A stretch of DNA of 64,000 bases from Solen grandis. Taxonomy: Eukaryota; Mollusca; Bivalvia; Adapedonta; Solenidae. The notes beneath the pieces were generated by a model, which saw nothing but the letters and a program-made list of their open reading frames with translations, was not told the DNA's origin and made no database searches. Shown one piece after another: positions 11,576-26,500 of the stretch. Location of the stretch: NCBI GenBank assembly GCA_021229015.1, contig CM037781.1, positions 35,260,759 through 35,324,758 on the forward strand, given 5' to 3'. The stretch's first letter is position 1. Every line of letters starts with the position of its first letter. A program made the position numbers and the translations under genes.

Positions 11576-14500
11576 GGAGCAAGTCCCTGTGGTACAGGTG
11601 TGCATTCAGTATGCCAAACCATATATGCAACCGGTCGCTTACAGTCAGCTATGGAGTTGTATTAGGACCATATACCATGTTATTCACGTGCATCTTATGC
11701 AGTACATAGGTAGACGTGGACATCGTGGTTTATGGCACTGAAACCGGCTCATAGCTGACTGTAAGCGTACGGTTGCATACGGTTTGTCATACTGAACCAC
11801 ATCTGGTATTACCTTGTAACACCCACTTCTCCCTAATGTGCTATATTTAAACCATGCTGCCACTTACGCGTTTCTCGTGCATTAGGCTATGGCTGCATCC
11901 AGGAAAACGCCACATACATGACGACAACTCCAAACCAACTTGTCCACCTCTTCAGTGATGTCATCACTTATGAATGCATTGTTGGCTACAATTACACTAT
12001 CGGTGATCGCAATCGCACTTGCCAAGCATCCGGGGCCTGGACAGGCACACTTCCGGAATGTCAAAGTAAGTCACGCGCTCTTTTAGGATTTGATATTATT
12101 AGTTGAACACATACGCGTGTTTCCTTTTTTTTTCTCATAAATTTTAAGTACAATGTTAGAAAAATTCAGATTTTAAAGATTAATGTAAAAATTACAAGAC
12201 ATTATTAATTTTTAATTGCCATTTTGAAGGTTCAAATTAAAAAAAATAGCAACTTAAAGTGAAAAAAAAACAACTACATGTTTTTTACATTTTCAGAAAG
12301 CCTTTATATCAGTAGATTGATTTTGAAAAAAACTGAATTATTTTTTTCATAGGTGTGGGTTATTATGTAGACTATACAATACTGGTAGTCTAAAATTGTC
12401 TATAATTTTATGCTTGTCTTGTATTTCTTTTTTTTTATTTGTATAATACATTATAAGTTACAAATTGAGTAAAATATTTCGAATTTTTAATTATTTTTTT
12501 TTAAATTAAAATTTAATAAAAAAAAATCTGTCTACTAAAAACAACACCTATGTACAGATGTACAATGTTTGTCTCTCTTATTTGTATATAAAGCCTTAAT
12601 GTTCAGCATTTGTAATCTCAATATCCAGTCTTTGCAAGCATGAATTGTTTTGATGTATAATACAAGCCAAAAATAAGTTAATGCATATGGATATTTAATT
12701 GATTTATATAGACAGTAAAGCATTAGTAAAATGATTTATAAAGAGCAGTCTTTTATAAATCATATTACTGTATGACAGCTATCTGGCAAACTTTGCCATA
12801 AATAGCTAATTTTCATTTATTAATGCGTTCAGTACACACATGTAACACATATATTATCGACATCGAAATGTATTGTCATACATTAATAAATATTCAACGA
12901 CTTCCTATAAGCTCATAGTATTATTATTTCAAAACCCTTTAACAGTGTTTTTTTTTTAAATTTTTTAAATTGCTTTTGTCATTCAATTTTGTTAAACTTA
13001 ATTTTGAGTATATTGTAACATGATATAAACTAGCAATGTATTTGCGTAGTAGAAACATGATATATATGCGTGGTATACATAATGTTATTTCCTAATGATA
13101 TGTATGTAGTTTACATCACAATAGATTTCATTTTTTTTTCAAAATTGTGTTCATATGCATTTTGTAAGTAAAATAAAGATTTGTCTGAACTTTTTAATTA
13201 TGTAAATAATGATGTAGTCCAGGTCTCATGTCTATAATAAAATAAGCATGCAGCCCACATTATAATAATACATTTTAAGGTATTAATATTGCTTCGTATA
13301 CACAAATATGGGATGTCAGATCATTTGAAATATTTTATTTTGCATATCGATATTTTGCCTGTTATCCCTCCCTGTAGATTATAGACTGCATTGTATAAAC
13401 TGAAAAACTGCCTGTCCATTAGAAATTAGACCTTGCATATTACCTTTACAACGTACCTCTTGTTATTCCCCTGATCCCTGACCAATGCTACATTTCACTA
13501 CGTATCATCCGAAATACGAACTTCCGATATGGGAGTTATTCATATTTCTCTGATATTGGTTGACTTTATTTACATAAGTAATGGGTTTAATGAATAAATG
13601 CATAAATCATTTAAAGTTAATGCTTCACCATTTATACAGCAATTCTGATACCGTGTGATACATTTTTCAATATGCGCGCACTGTCACTAATTCACTCATT
13701 CTCGCATCACAATTGTTTCACAGAAACGCTTTAGCAGTTGATACTAACGAATATTGCATTTTTTAAAATTAATTCTAATGCTTATTCTCACAAATTTTTA
13801 TGCAGTGTGTTCTGGGATTTCTAACTGCACACACCTCTATTTTTATATAATCATTCACTTTGGATATTTATGAAATATTTCAGAAAATATACTGGCGAAT
13901 TACAGTGTGATATTTAGTGATAAATTTATGTTATATATGGATTTTACAATAACAGTTTATCTAGACTTATGGCAAATGTTGATGTTTATTGCACATGGAA
14001 AATAATATAAATAACAGCATTTCAAACTGTTAAGATAATGTTTTCTGAAAATAATGAACTTCAAATATGTAGCTGTTCATTAAAACTTACCTACTCACAT
14101 TATTTAAAATATTTATTACACTAAGATATTTTTTCTCTCAGTATGTTTTTTATCTCGCTTTTAGTTATAACATGCACTGTGCCAGCTAGCCCGCCGCACG
14201 CGAGCATTAGTCCAGATACGACGACAGTGGATTACAATACCTTTATTACATACACGTGTGATTTGGGATACAACAGAACAGGGGGCGACGCGACACGAGT
14301 GTGTAACGAATCGGGACTTTTTTACGGAGAGGAAGCAAATTGCACATGTAAGTCAGCTTCCTCCACATAAATGTATCATCTCTTAACAAGAAATATCTTT
14401 AAAAAAAAAGATTTGGCGGAGCTAAATAATTTCCAATTCAATTGTAACATATAAAACAGATTAAAACTATTATAAAGTTGGAAATGTTAGCAAAAATGTT

Positions 14501-17500
14501 TATAAATACCAAGATTACGGGAGGTATTGTGAAGGATGTGTAACAAAACGGATTTAATTTACAAACTAAACAAGAAATATCTTTAAAAAAGATGTTCAGC
14601 GTAAGAAAAAAACAACAACAAAGATATGAAAGTTAAAGAAAGAAAAGTGTTACAATATATTTGATATAATAATGCTGGCAAGTTTTAAATAGCTTGTGAT
14701 TTTATAATAATGCTAGAAAACGTATTTGTCGCTAAATTTAGGAATTACAATATACGTACTAGCAAGTGAAAAAAAAAGAAAAAACAGGGAAAAAATGTAA
14801 TAAAATCGAAACTTTCAACAACAACAAAGCCCCTTATTTTAACAGACAAGCACTGCGCTACAGTGGGTCTAATGTTAGCTAACTTATACAATGCGAGTTT
14901 TTGCAACTTAGAGGGGCGAGTTCACTAACAAGGTCAACTATGTTTTCTAAAGACTTTCAACTGTTTAATTTTTTAACTGGGTGATCTTTATGCTTGAATT
15001 TTTTTCAACTGTATGTTTTTTATACACCCATCTTAAGATGGGGCGTATTATGTGAACACTCACGGCGGGCGGGCGGGCGTGCGGGCGGGCGTGGAACATT
15101 TGTTGTACGGGCTCTAACTTCAAAACCGTTTGCCCAATCCTTTTCAAACTTTCCACACATGTGCATGGCCATAATATCTCAGATGAGTTCGATATCCAGC
15201 ATTATCGCATGAATGACTTAGAAGTTATGGCCCTTGACGTACACAAAATACTTGAAATTGTGATTCTCCGGGCTCTAACTTCAATACCGTTAGTCCAATC
15301 CTTTTCAAACTTTTCACACATGTGCATGGCCATAATTTCGCGGATGAGTTCGATATCCAGCATTATCGCGTGAATGACTTAGAAGTAATGGCCCTTGACG
15401 TACACAAAATACTTGAAACTGTGATTGTCCGGGCTCTAACTTCAATGCCGTTAGACCAATCCTTTTCAAACTTTCCACACATGTGCATGGCCATAAAATC
15501 GCGGATGAGTTCGATATTCAGCATTATTGCGTGAATGACTTAGAAGTTATGGCCCTTGAACACTTGAATAAGTCAAAAGAGACATTTTCCTTCAAATTAA
15601 TGGAAATGTTTCAACATGATTGTTTTAATAAGTAACATTCATTAACTAATGGGATTTAGGAGACAATAGCTTGTTTCTCTGAGCTATTTCTGAGAGTCCC
15701 CATACTGTGATGGGCATATTTTGTGGCAGTCCTGACCCTTGTTTTATGTTAAAATAGGCAGATTAAATTTTGTTTGGCAATTTGAAACTTCCATTTTATG
15801 ATGGAATATCCTAAGATAATTTATGCAAACAAATGAAACGAGTGATTTTCCGAACTCTTCGGTTGTTAACCAAGAATAGATTGGTTCAAGAAATAGGTCA
15901 AAATCCATTTTTTATACAGCTTACCACGAAAAAGAGCTATTTAACCAACTTCCATTAAATAGTATGCACTTGCTGAATTTTTTCAAGTAAAGACAAATCA
16001 TATGTAACCAAGCGAAAAACGCATATATCCGATTATTGTTTCAAGATCTGCACAATAAACTGCACAACTTCCCCACTCCCCCTGAAGACAGAATCTACTT
16101 TTACAATTAGGGGAAATTGTGGCCTGCTTCTTAATTAGTTGTTTTAAATCATATTGTCAAGGCAACATTCCTAAAATGATATGGAAGTGTTAAATTTTCA
16201 TTGCTGTGTTACATTTCATGTTTAAACTGAAAAAGAAGTGTGTGCCATCAAGAAGAAATATATAACTTGAAACCCTAATTTAAAAGTGGAATATCCTAAA
16301 ATAAATTATACAAGCCAATGATAGTACTGCATTTACTCTGGCTTCATTTGCATACCAACATTTAAGTGGTTGAAGAAGTCGGTCAAAATCAATTTTTATA
16401 CAGCTACCCCGAAAAAATTATATCATTTATGATCTGCAAATATTCCCTTTAAATATAAATACTTTCTAAACGAAAAATATGCACATGTATCATCATGATA
16501 GTCATACAAAATTAATGCTCAAAATTTGTGAGATAAAAACAATTGATAATAGCAGATGCACTCTTTCTTTGATACATGAAGAAATAAAAATATATTCAGA
16601 TGATCCTGGTACGAGATTCTTTTGTTATACTGATAACCTAAAATGTACCAACATTATTAATTTCATGATGGCAGATGTATGAAAAGTTCGGAAATGGAAT
16701 TGAAATAAAGTAAAGGGTAAAGTCGCAGACTTTAACACTCACTCAGCCCCTCACCGCGTGGTTTCGAATCCCAGCTGGGTCATTCGGATTTTCATGTGAG
16801 GAAGCCTTCCAGCTGGCTTGCGGTAGGTCGGTGGTTCTACCCGGATGCCTCCGTGAATTCGGGGTCTTCCTCCAACTGTAATTAGCTGGACGTCGCTATT
16901 TGACTAAATATTATCGAAGCGACGGTAAACTCAAATAGTCAAGTCAAGTCTATGTACATTTGATAAAATCATGGTTCGTAAATTAAAGACGTGTCGATGT
17001 CACCTTTTAGGTCAATTTACCACATTTTATAATTCCAGGTATTTACCATTTCTACATATAAGGACTAACAGGGTTTATAAAATAAGATAAAAACTTTCCT
17101 GACAAAAATTAAAAAGGGTGGGGGAGGTGTTGATCATTTGAAAACGTTTTTATGTTCCCTGATAAAGGAATTTAAAACAGTGTCAATCATTCGACACATG
17201 CCATAATAAGTCGGCTAATCCACATCCACTCATTGCCGATTATGTGCAGGTTTTAAATAATTGAGGTTTATAACTAAGTAATTAATGTCTACTGGTTCGG
17301 TGGATGGGTGGAGGGTGACAATCAGGAACTAGGCTACAAAACACCTTAGTCCTATTTGTACATATACAGATTTTTTAAATTATGGCTGACTTTGTATTTG
17401 ATATTAATGATCATAGTGAAAAGTGAGGTTGGTAGGGTAATGTATTTAGATAAGGTTGCATATTTTTTCTTTAATAAAATATTTTCAGATCAATAAGAAA

Positions 17501-20500
17501 AAAATTGCATTGATATTTAAACATTATCATGAATGATCTCATTATCGTGTAAAACATATCTATAGTAGATTTAATTGAAAAACGTATGTTTTGAAAAATC
17601 TGATTAAACATTATTTTTTTATTTACAGAATGATTTTAAGTTACAATTTTAATCTGAGTCAGTATTTTCGTTTATTTTTGTAGAATATCCTGTCAGAGTG
17701 TATACTACATATTTACATAGAGCTCAATAAAGAGAAGTGCAGTGCACAAGAACTATAACTCTATTTTGTATGATTTAGGAGTTATTGCCCTTTGTTATTT
17801 TTCATACTTAAATTTTGTCCGGAGCATAACTCAAAACCTATAAGAGGTATCAACATGAAACTTCATAGGTAGATATTTTTAAGCCACCACCACTTATTGT
17901 GAGGTGGGGGCATACAGATTTGCCTTTGTCCATCCATACATCAGTCCATCCGTCAGTCAGTACATCTGTCCGGAAAGTTTGTCTGGAGCATAACATGAAT
18001 ACTAATACTGGGGTTGAAAAATTAAACTTTTGGTGCAGTGACCAAGTTCCATAACTCTCAGTCAAGTAATTTGGAGTTATTGTCCTTTGTTCTGAAAGTT
18101 AGTCCAGAGCATAACTTGAATACTAATACAGGGATTGACTTCAAAGTTGGCCCGGTGTCAGGATAAAGTGACTTGATGTGGTATCATGCTACATGTCTAT
18201 GGCGTGATATTGCAGTGTGGCAGCACTATATCTGTCTCAAGTAGACATAGTCTCAAAATGACTGTAATGCTATCCGTGGGATGTTAAACGCAACAATAAA
18301 CAAACATATTTTAGATTTGTGAAAAAGCACTTAGGTGGTGGCATTCGTGTCCTATGGACACATTTCTAGGTCTAATTTATGTCTGTAATACCAAAAAATA
18401 TTAAGATTTCAGAATACAAGTATGTAAAATTTTCATGCAACAAGACCTTGAGAAGAATTCAATTTTAATCTCATTTGGATTTTTGAAAAATATAAGTAAG
18501 GCCGCTTTCCTTCAGATTGCAAGTACTACATGTTTATGCTGGGTCACTATACAGTCATCAATATTTGAAACTCTTAATAGTTTACATATGAAAAATTAAT
18601 AACTTAAAATCATTCATTCTGGATTCATGTTTGTTTAGGAAGAAATTTCAAGATTTCATTGTTTTCTTGAGCTACATGCAAATGATAAGATTATCTGAAA
18701 AGCAATATTGTTTTATGCAATAAAGATCTGTGAGTTTTCATAACGGAAATGTATATGAACATGGCCAACAATGATGTAAGCTTTATCTAAATAATGAATG
18801 CACTTCATGGATGATTAATGTTTTATGCGCAGTGGTCACGTGCGACCCGCCCACAACCATACTTAACGGCACATTTGACCCGGACCAGCCGATCTACAAC
18901 TATAGTGATCCCGTGACCTACACGTGTGACACGGGCTACTATCACTTTAGCGGAGATGTCACACTCACGTGCAATGAACTCGCTGCGTGGGTTGGTACTG
19001 TACCGTATTGCGAAAGTGAGTAAATCGGGATTATTTTTGATATGTAGAAAAAAAAATAAAAGGAAATGCTGTTAATATAAGTATGATTTAATCAAACATG
19101 TTGATCCATCCTCTGATTTTTGTCAATGTATAGCTTTAGTACCAGGTTAAGAATTTAGCATTGAAAATACGAAAATGAATCAAATATGAAAGTGCATACG
19201 ATACTTACTTTCCTCCTGTCTCTTCCAATCAGTTATGAAATGTTCAAAGCCGACTGAGCAGTTCACAGCCGTGAGTCCAGACCAAACACAATTCAACTAC
19301 CTTACTTCCGCTACACAGTCGTGCATCACAGGGTACAACCATACAAGTGGAGATCTTGTGCGCATGTGCAATGCAACTGGACACTGGAATGGCACTCCGC
19401 CTGTTTGTTCAAGTAAGGTCATCTTTTTAATTGTTATGCTAATTGTTACATTGCCCATTCAAAAAGTCAAATGCGAGTACTTCTTCTTTTGGTAATGATT
19501 GGAGTTACGAGAGGAAGGATAAATGAATGACAACAAGAACAGTTATTGTCATCATTATTTTTATTATTATTATTATTGTTATTATTATTATTAAGATGAT
19601 GATATAAATACTGTTGTTGTTTTACCGATAATTAAAATAATTATTGTTATTTATTGTTGATAACTTATGTATAATTTCAAGAAATACAAACCAGTTAGTT
19701 TGAACACAAATCACACTAGTTTATGTATCATTTTAGTTGTTGAATGCCCGGCACCGGATCCGATATTCATGGGCAGTTATTCTCCCAATGTGAGTGTGTA
19801 CGTTTATCAAGACGAGATCACTTATGCATGCGACATCGGGTGGGAACAAACGGGTGGCAACCTCACGCGACAATGTTCTGAGTTTGGAAACTGGACTAAT
19901 ACAGAAGCTGTGTGCACAAGTAAGTAAACAAATGTCTCTGTTAATCTTGGAAGTACAACAAAATGAGAATGAAATTAAATCTAAATGCTTATTTCTGTTG
20001 CAGCCATTATTCTAGCCATTGACCAGGGATGCGTTGCAAAGCTAAAATATATGGAGATATTTCAGAGCATTTTATAGAATCAATATTTACTTCTGCTTTC
20101 CCTTTAATCAGTTGGTAAAAATACTTCAATCAAGATTGACTGGAAGTGACTTCTTAACAGAGGTTTGTATAAAAAATATATAATGAGAACTTTTAGAATT
20201 GAAATGTGTTGCTTTAAACTGCTTGACTGCCTTGTACAGGTATTTATTAACACAGAATAAAACTTATAATACTTGTGGAGGGCTCCATTTAGATATATAT
20301 ATTTGTCATTGTTATTATTATTATGTTTAATTTTTGTGTTTTTGTCCATATCAATCTAGACATTTGAAATCATTTCTCTAAACAACAATATTTCAAATCA
20401 TACTGAATACTTTGTTGCTTTAGAGTTTTACATATCTGTACCAGTTGGTCAGCATTACAGTTATAACTCTTTTGATGTATTGAATCTAGTTAAAAGGAGA

Positions 20501-23500
20501 ATTCCAGCCATACTTTCTGTTGTTTTGTTCACTTCCGTATCATGACCTCCAGTTACTGTTTGACATGTTTTATTGACGATTTACAATTATGATCACTTCA
20601 GTGTACAATGAGTGTCTTTAATGACTTTCCATGGTATCCCCTCTGGGAACGATTGACACTATCTTTCTTATTCTTTTGATGAACTCAATTGCCAATCATT
20701 CATATCTGTCAGTGTCTCAAATCATTTTTATGAACCTTATTCTTTATGACCCCATGATGAAATTAAACAAACCTTACTTGTATTCAATGAAGAATACATA
20801 ATGTTAAAGATTTATGGCAGTAACATATAAAAATCAAACAGTTCAAATCATTACAAATATGTCCTTTATTTCAGTCAAGTATTGCACGGCGCCAGCTGCT
20901 GTCGCCTTTTCAAACTTGACGCCAGTCGCTCCTAGCTACAATTACAGCACAACATTAAATTACACATGCTACATCGGCTATGAACACACTTCTGGGAACT
21001 TAGAGCGGACTTGTGAGGACAACAAGGCGTTTTCAGGACTTGCTCCTGTGTGCACAAGTAAATTTAAGCGGTCGTCCTCAGCTGCAGTCTTTCAGTTTTA
21101 TTTTTTTTTATTTTTAAGCGGAGCGAATAGTTGCTGATTTATAACACAATCTAGCTAAATGAAATGCATATGCTATCTAAACATGCTCGTTATTTGGTCA
21201 TATTCAATATACACACTTGATAAAAGTATCAGCTAATTTAGATTGTTGTCCAAATAATTATATTTATACATTATACGGCATAATAAAGCAAAGTCACCCA
21301 TGAGAAAGAAAAGCAATATATAATGCGATTCTATCACAAAGTATAAATGCGGCTGGCAAAGCTTTTTCAAGCAGTATCTTTAAAAGCAAATCATAGGTTT
21401 CAAGTTTTGGAACACCTCGGGGCAAAAGATTAAGTAACTTTGCATGCAACTGTGCTTTTTCAGTTAAGACATGTGACAAGGTAGATGTCGGAAATGCCAC
21501 TGCCTCCCCAGACCAGGATCTCCATGACTATAATACCCAGGTGACCTACACATGCAACACGGGTTATAACCACACGTTTGGAGACCTTGAGCGCACGTGC
21601 AACTCTTCTGCAGAATGGAACGGGACTCTGCCAGTTTGCACAGGTATATATCATATTTTTTTTGCAAACATTCAATGCTTAATGTTTTGTTATCGAGATC
21701 TTATTAGCAATGATTCTTGCTTTTTGATATTATCAGGTAACAAAATAATATTAACCGTACATGCATCTGTAACTGAATTTTGATCATGACATCACACTAA
21801 AGGGTCTTTCATTTATATACTATGTTTCAAGATTTGTAAAATGAACAATTTAAACACCAGCCACGCGTGACATAGAACTTAGCTTTTGAAGAACTACTTT
21901 CTCCTGTCCGGATATTTCAAAATACAGATCTAGTCGTGTACCATTGTGAATATGTTTCTTCAAATCCAGTTATCGAATGTGACGTTCCGGATCCAATAAA
22001 CTACGGCAACTTCACTCCGTTCCGGGACCGTTACGTCTATGAAGATGTCATTACGTATGCGTGCATCATTGGATATGAGATCACAAGTGGATCCACGTCA
22101 CGGCAATGTAACGAGACCACGATCTGGGAAGGCACTGAGGCCAATTGTACAAGTAAGTTAACATCTTGCATTTAAATTCACAAGGTAACTGTGATAACAC
22201 GAAGAGGAAATTAACTGCGAAAAAGAAACAGGAACTACTTGTTATACTAGTGCTTGATTATATTTTGTCAAGAACTGTGAGCGAAAACTCCGAAATGTTG
22301 ACATTTTATTCTATACTGGAAAGAAGGACTACCCTTTTTAGTGTTTCCTTTTTACCTTGAATAAAATGAATTGCCACCATAGAAATATGTGTTGATCGAT
22401 TAATTCAACTGCAAGCATTCATTCTCCATGTAATATAGTTACATTATCTTTCTTTTAAGATTCCTGTCACTTGGTATTTATCTATTGTTCATACATAGAA
22501 CAAATGTGGTTTTTTTATTAAATTATTTGTCATTTGCATGCTTTCGATTGCCATCTTAGAGAACTTTTAATATGTATGATGTAAAAACATAATTTTGTAT
22601 ATGGTGTCCCTGTTTTTTTTTATACACAATGTAATAAAGAAAACAACAGACAGTTCTGTCTGTGCATTTAGTAAGTTTCACTCAATTATATGTAAATACA
22701 TATATATCATTGTTTCCTATTGTATGACATATTTATATATTGTAACTTTATTTTATATTGTTAACTTTTGTTGTACATAGTCTACATTCTTATCATCAAC
22801 TAGTCCCTAACATAATTTGCTCTTAACTGCCATGGATATACATTGTTGAAACTATGTTGTTTAGAAGCGTTAATTCAGCGGTATTGCGACTTTAAAGTAT
22901 TACTTGCACATTCATTATGAAAAAAAAAGATTAACAAAGTTTACATGCTTTCAGTTAGCCTTTGAAAAAATATTTACATTTTCTGTCATTATTTTCTTAA
23001 AAAATAGTTTCAGGTGTATACTTTTGACACCTCCTTCCAGACAAATAAGATGTGATACATAAATGCACGTTTTATAGATACGTTTTATAGATACTGTAAT
23101 ACATACACTTCGACTGTTTCAATATTCAAAAAGAAAACACAACCAAATTTTATTACAAGAATTAATTACAAATAGACTTTAACTATTTTTCTACAGGGAT
23201 GGGGCAAGCTGTTTCTGACATATTTTGTTAAATGCCATCTGCTTCAGTTAAAAGATGCGTAGCACCTCCTGCAGTTGCCAATTCCACGGTGTTTCCGGAA
23301 GATACGGAATACGTTTATGATACACTGATAACCTACACGTGTGACATTGGGTTTGAATTGACATCTGGTGATCTCAATCGAACTTGTCAGGATGATAAGA
23401 GCTTTTCAGGCTCTGCACCCAACTGTTCAAGTGAGTATCATTATTGTATTGTATATCATTCTAATATAAAAAAAACATACACTGTGTAGAATAAAAATGT

Positions 23501-26500
23501 TTACAAAGTTTTAGCCTACCAAAAGTTCCTTCCAGTGCATTTCTAAACTTTGAGGTATAGAGTGAAAGTTTATTTATGTTTAACCAAAGGGCTCGTGACG
23601 TTACCAAAATTTCTGACGAAAATCAAGCTGAAAATAAGTTAATATTATCATGGGAAATAAGTAATATTTTCATAATTTCTATCAATGACATAACTTTACA
23701 TGTCATAGCTCATCTATGCATTCATCAACATATGTACCCCATTCCCCCTCTAAATCATATATACTCCCCCCCCCCCCCAACCCTGCTATGTGTGATTAAC
23801 TTCCATATCTAGCAGCAACAGATTATCAGTATAAAAGACCAAATTATCCAGAGTAAAACACTAGTGAACTATAGCATCGCATCCTGACACCCTGCCATAA
23901 ACAGATACCTAGTGACAGATAATAGTAGAGCCTGCTAACTTACGAAATTAAGGCCATGACCCCAAGGATTGTTATGAAACGCTTGTAATGAATGAATGAA
24001 TGATGAATGAAGGCGTCTTTTCATGCAATTTCAAGTGTAACCCCCGAATGAATTATTGTCATCGCTTCGTATGGTTTCTTGCACTTGATAGGATGTGGGC
24101 TTAACAGAAACTTGCCTGTCATCAAAAAAGCTAAAATGGCCGATAAAATGGCGCTGGTTCTCATCTCATCGAAAGAATTCTGAATAACGCATAGTACGTG
24201 CTGAGTGGGCAAACATATTTTCAGGTGCTAATCTTATATCAGGCAGTAGCGAGGAATGACTATAGATGTTCCTTCCTATGACATGTGTATTTTATTATTG
24301 AATTGAAGTCAACACAAAGACATTTGATCTGTAATATATCCTGTAACAGGCGGAAATACATGATTTGACCAACTTCACATTGATTTAAAATGAAACATTT
24401 TGACACATATATGTTGAGTTGCAATGAATATATCTATACCTGTTGAGATGCCATATTATTCAGAAGGGAAACTTTAAACGAAACATTTCACAAACTACTT
24501 CATGTTGCGTAGGTAAAACCGCATAATAGTTGATCTTCATTTATGTACCCTGTATCTTTCTTGCGTTTGTTCCAAATACATGTTGATTTCTGATTAATAT
24601 CATCATAAAGCGCATAGTTAAAACCTAACGTATAGCTCATTTAAAAAGTAGAGAAACTAATGACAGTTGTTGTAGTAAAACACTCAGTGGCAAAAGATAG
24701 AGTGCACTCAGGCATTTATTACTGTTAATTAAAATCGATTGCCTCTTCGTGAAATGTTTATAGTCTAAGCAGCTTTCTTCATGGAGGTCATGTGTTCGAT
24801 CCTTGGCTGCGATTTATTGAATTTATTCAAATGGTGATGTGCAGTTTTAGGATTAGCTTGTTTTCAGGAAAATGAGGTATCATGCAGTTGTCTGCATAAT
24901 ATGATTGTAAGATAGCACATATATATTTAAATAGAAAAGTCCCGTATGTCTGAAGCATCAAACACAAGCACAGAAATACTCTCCCTTGTGACACTTCATA
25001 GATATGATCATTTTTCAGTCAAACAGTGTGATAAAATCGCAGTGAACTTTTCTACCGCCACGCCGGACCAACTGAAGTACGACTACAACACCCAAGTGAC
25101 ATACGCATGTATCCTAGGTTACAATCACACCGATGGAGATCTCGTGAGAACGTGCAATTCATCCGCCGAATGGAACAGCACTCTGCCCACTTGTTCAAGT
25201 AATTTAGTTTATCAGAACATACATATATGTTTATCAATTATTAATTATGCTTATAATATGTAATCCATGCTTAGACAAACTGCACTTTTGAATAGTCACT
25301 AAATTATAATAATGTATATATAGGCCTTTGCAGACTTAAGATTAACACTCATATATTTAATATGATTAACAGTATCCCAATAAGCTTTGCACACACACAC
25401 TCACACACACTCATTAAGCAATAACCTAGCCAATAACATTTTTAGTTAAACTTTTATGTATTTTCTTTCAATGAAAGAAACCTTAAAATTATCATATAAG
25501 TTATATTTCTATTTTAATGCAGCTCATTCACAGATGATCGGTAGAGAATAACTCTGAAAGTGTAGGTTGCTTTTGAACAGGAAAACGTTATGATCAACAA
25601 AATCACCACGGTTAAAAATAGAATACGATATCCCCGCAGCAGGTGCTTGCGGTACCACGTGACACGTTCCACAATATGGCATCTTCAACAGTTCAGGGTG
25701 AATGAGTTTAGATATAGGTTTAATCATTCTAAATAAAGTTTCAATACCGTCTGTGATGGTATTGCTTTTAATGGGGAAACCACCCATATTTTACGATTGT
25801 GAATGGTTGCATTTGGAGACACTGTGTTATACAAATAGGTATTTAGAGATGTAAAACACACATATAGTTAAAAATCAAAATCTTAGTCAATGACTATCTG
25901 TGAACAAGCAGCTTTAACCCTTTCCCTCATATATACTCCTTTTGACGCCCTCTATAGGTATCACATAAAGCCTGATCTGCAGAAAACCACAGTTAAACCT
26001 TACCAAATTTAATTACAAAATCCTCATTTCCAGACCACTGAGGAGCAGCGAACAGCATAAAACCTGATCAGCCTGCGAGTTACTCGCAGGCTGATCTGGT
26101 TTTATGCTGTTCGCATAGGTCTTTTCATGGTTTCCTCTATGGGGGAAAGGGTTAATATAAAGTGTGATGTTGTGACTTGTCATTTCTGGATTTTGATTTT
26201 GGAACTTTTGGTTTAATTAATTGATTTATTAAGTCAAATAAATTACTTTATTATGAAAAACATATTTTTCACCAGATGTTAGTGATTTATAGTTTAATGG
26301 CCTCAAACTCATACTATTGTTCGTTTTAGAACAAAAATAATTCTTTTTAAATTAATGGAAAGGTGTTTTTTTCGGTTTACCATATATACATGTATTTATA
26401 TTTGATAATACATTCTCCAAAGTCAAAGAACAGGGAGGATGAAACAGAAATGTGAACAAAATTTTGCTTGTGATGCGGGTTACCTTGTAACTAAAAAAAA

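Noticed and set aside
11346..11741. 131-residue frame with CVCVCV and HTHT runs
   Set aside because: Translation of the CA/GT hairpin; not a protein-coding gene.
15060..15092. GGGCGGGC-rich stretch as a CpG-island promoter
   Set aside because: It is a short simple repeat at the front of the 161-bp tandem array and has no gene start next to it.
15161..15534. Three similar 70-residue frames (MHGHN... type) as a small gene family
   Set aside because: They are the same frame repeated by a 161-bp tandem repeat without splice sites or domain content.
16740..16800. Functional tRNA genes at the tRNA-like sequences (16.7, 40.1, 49.6, 50.0, 54.7, 55.5, 58.1, 60.7 and 62.3 kb)
   Set aside because: Each has only A/B-box-like sequence without a complete cloverleaf, and several are joined to a conserved non-tRNA body, so they are SINEs or their remnants.
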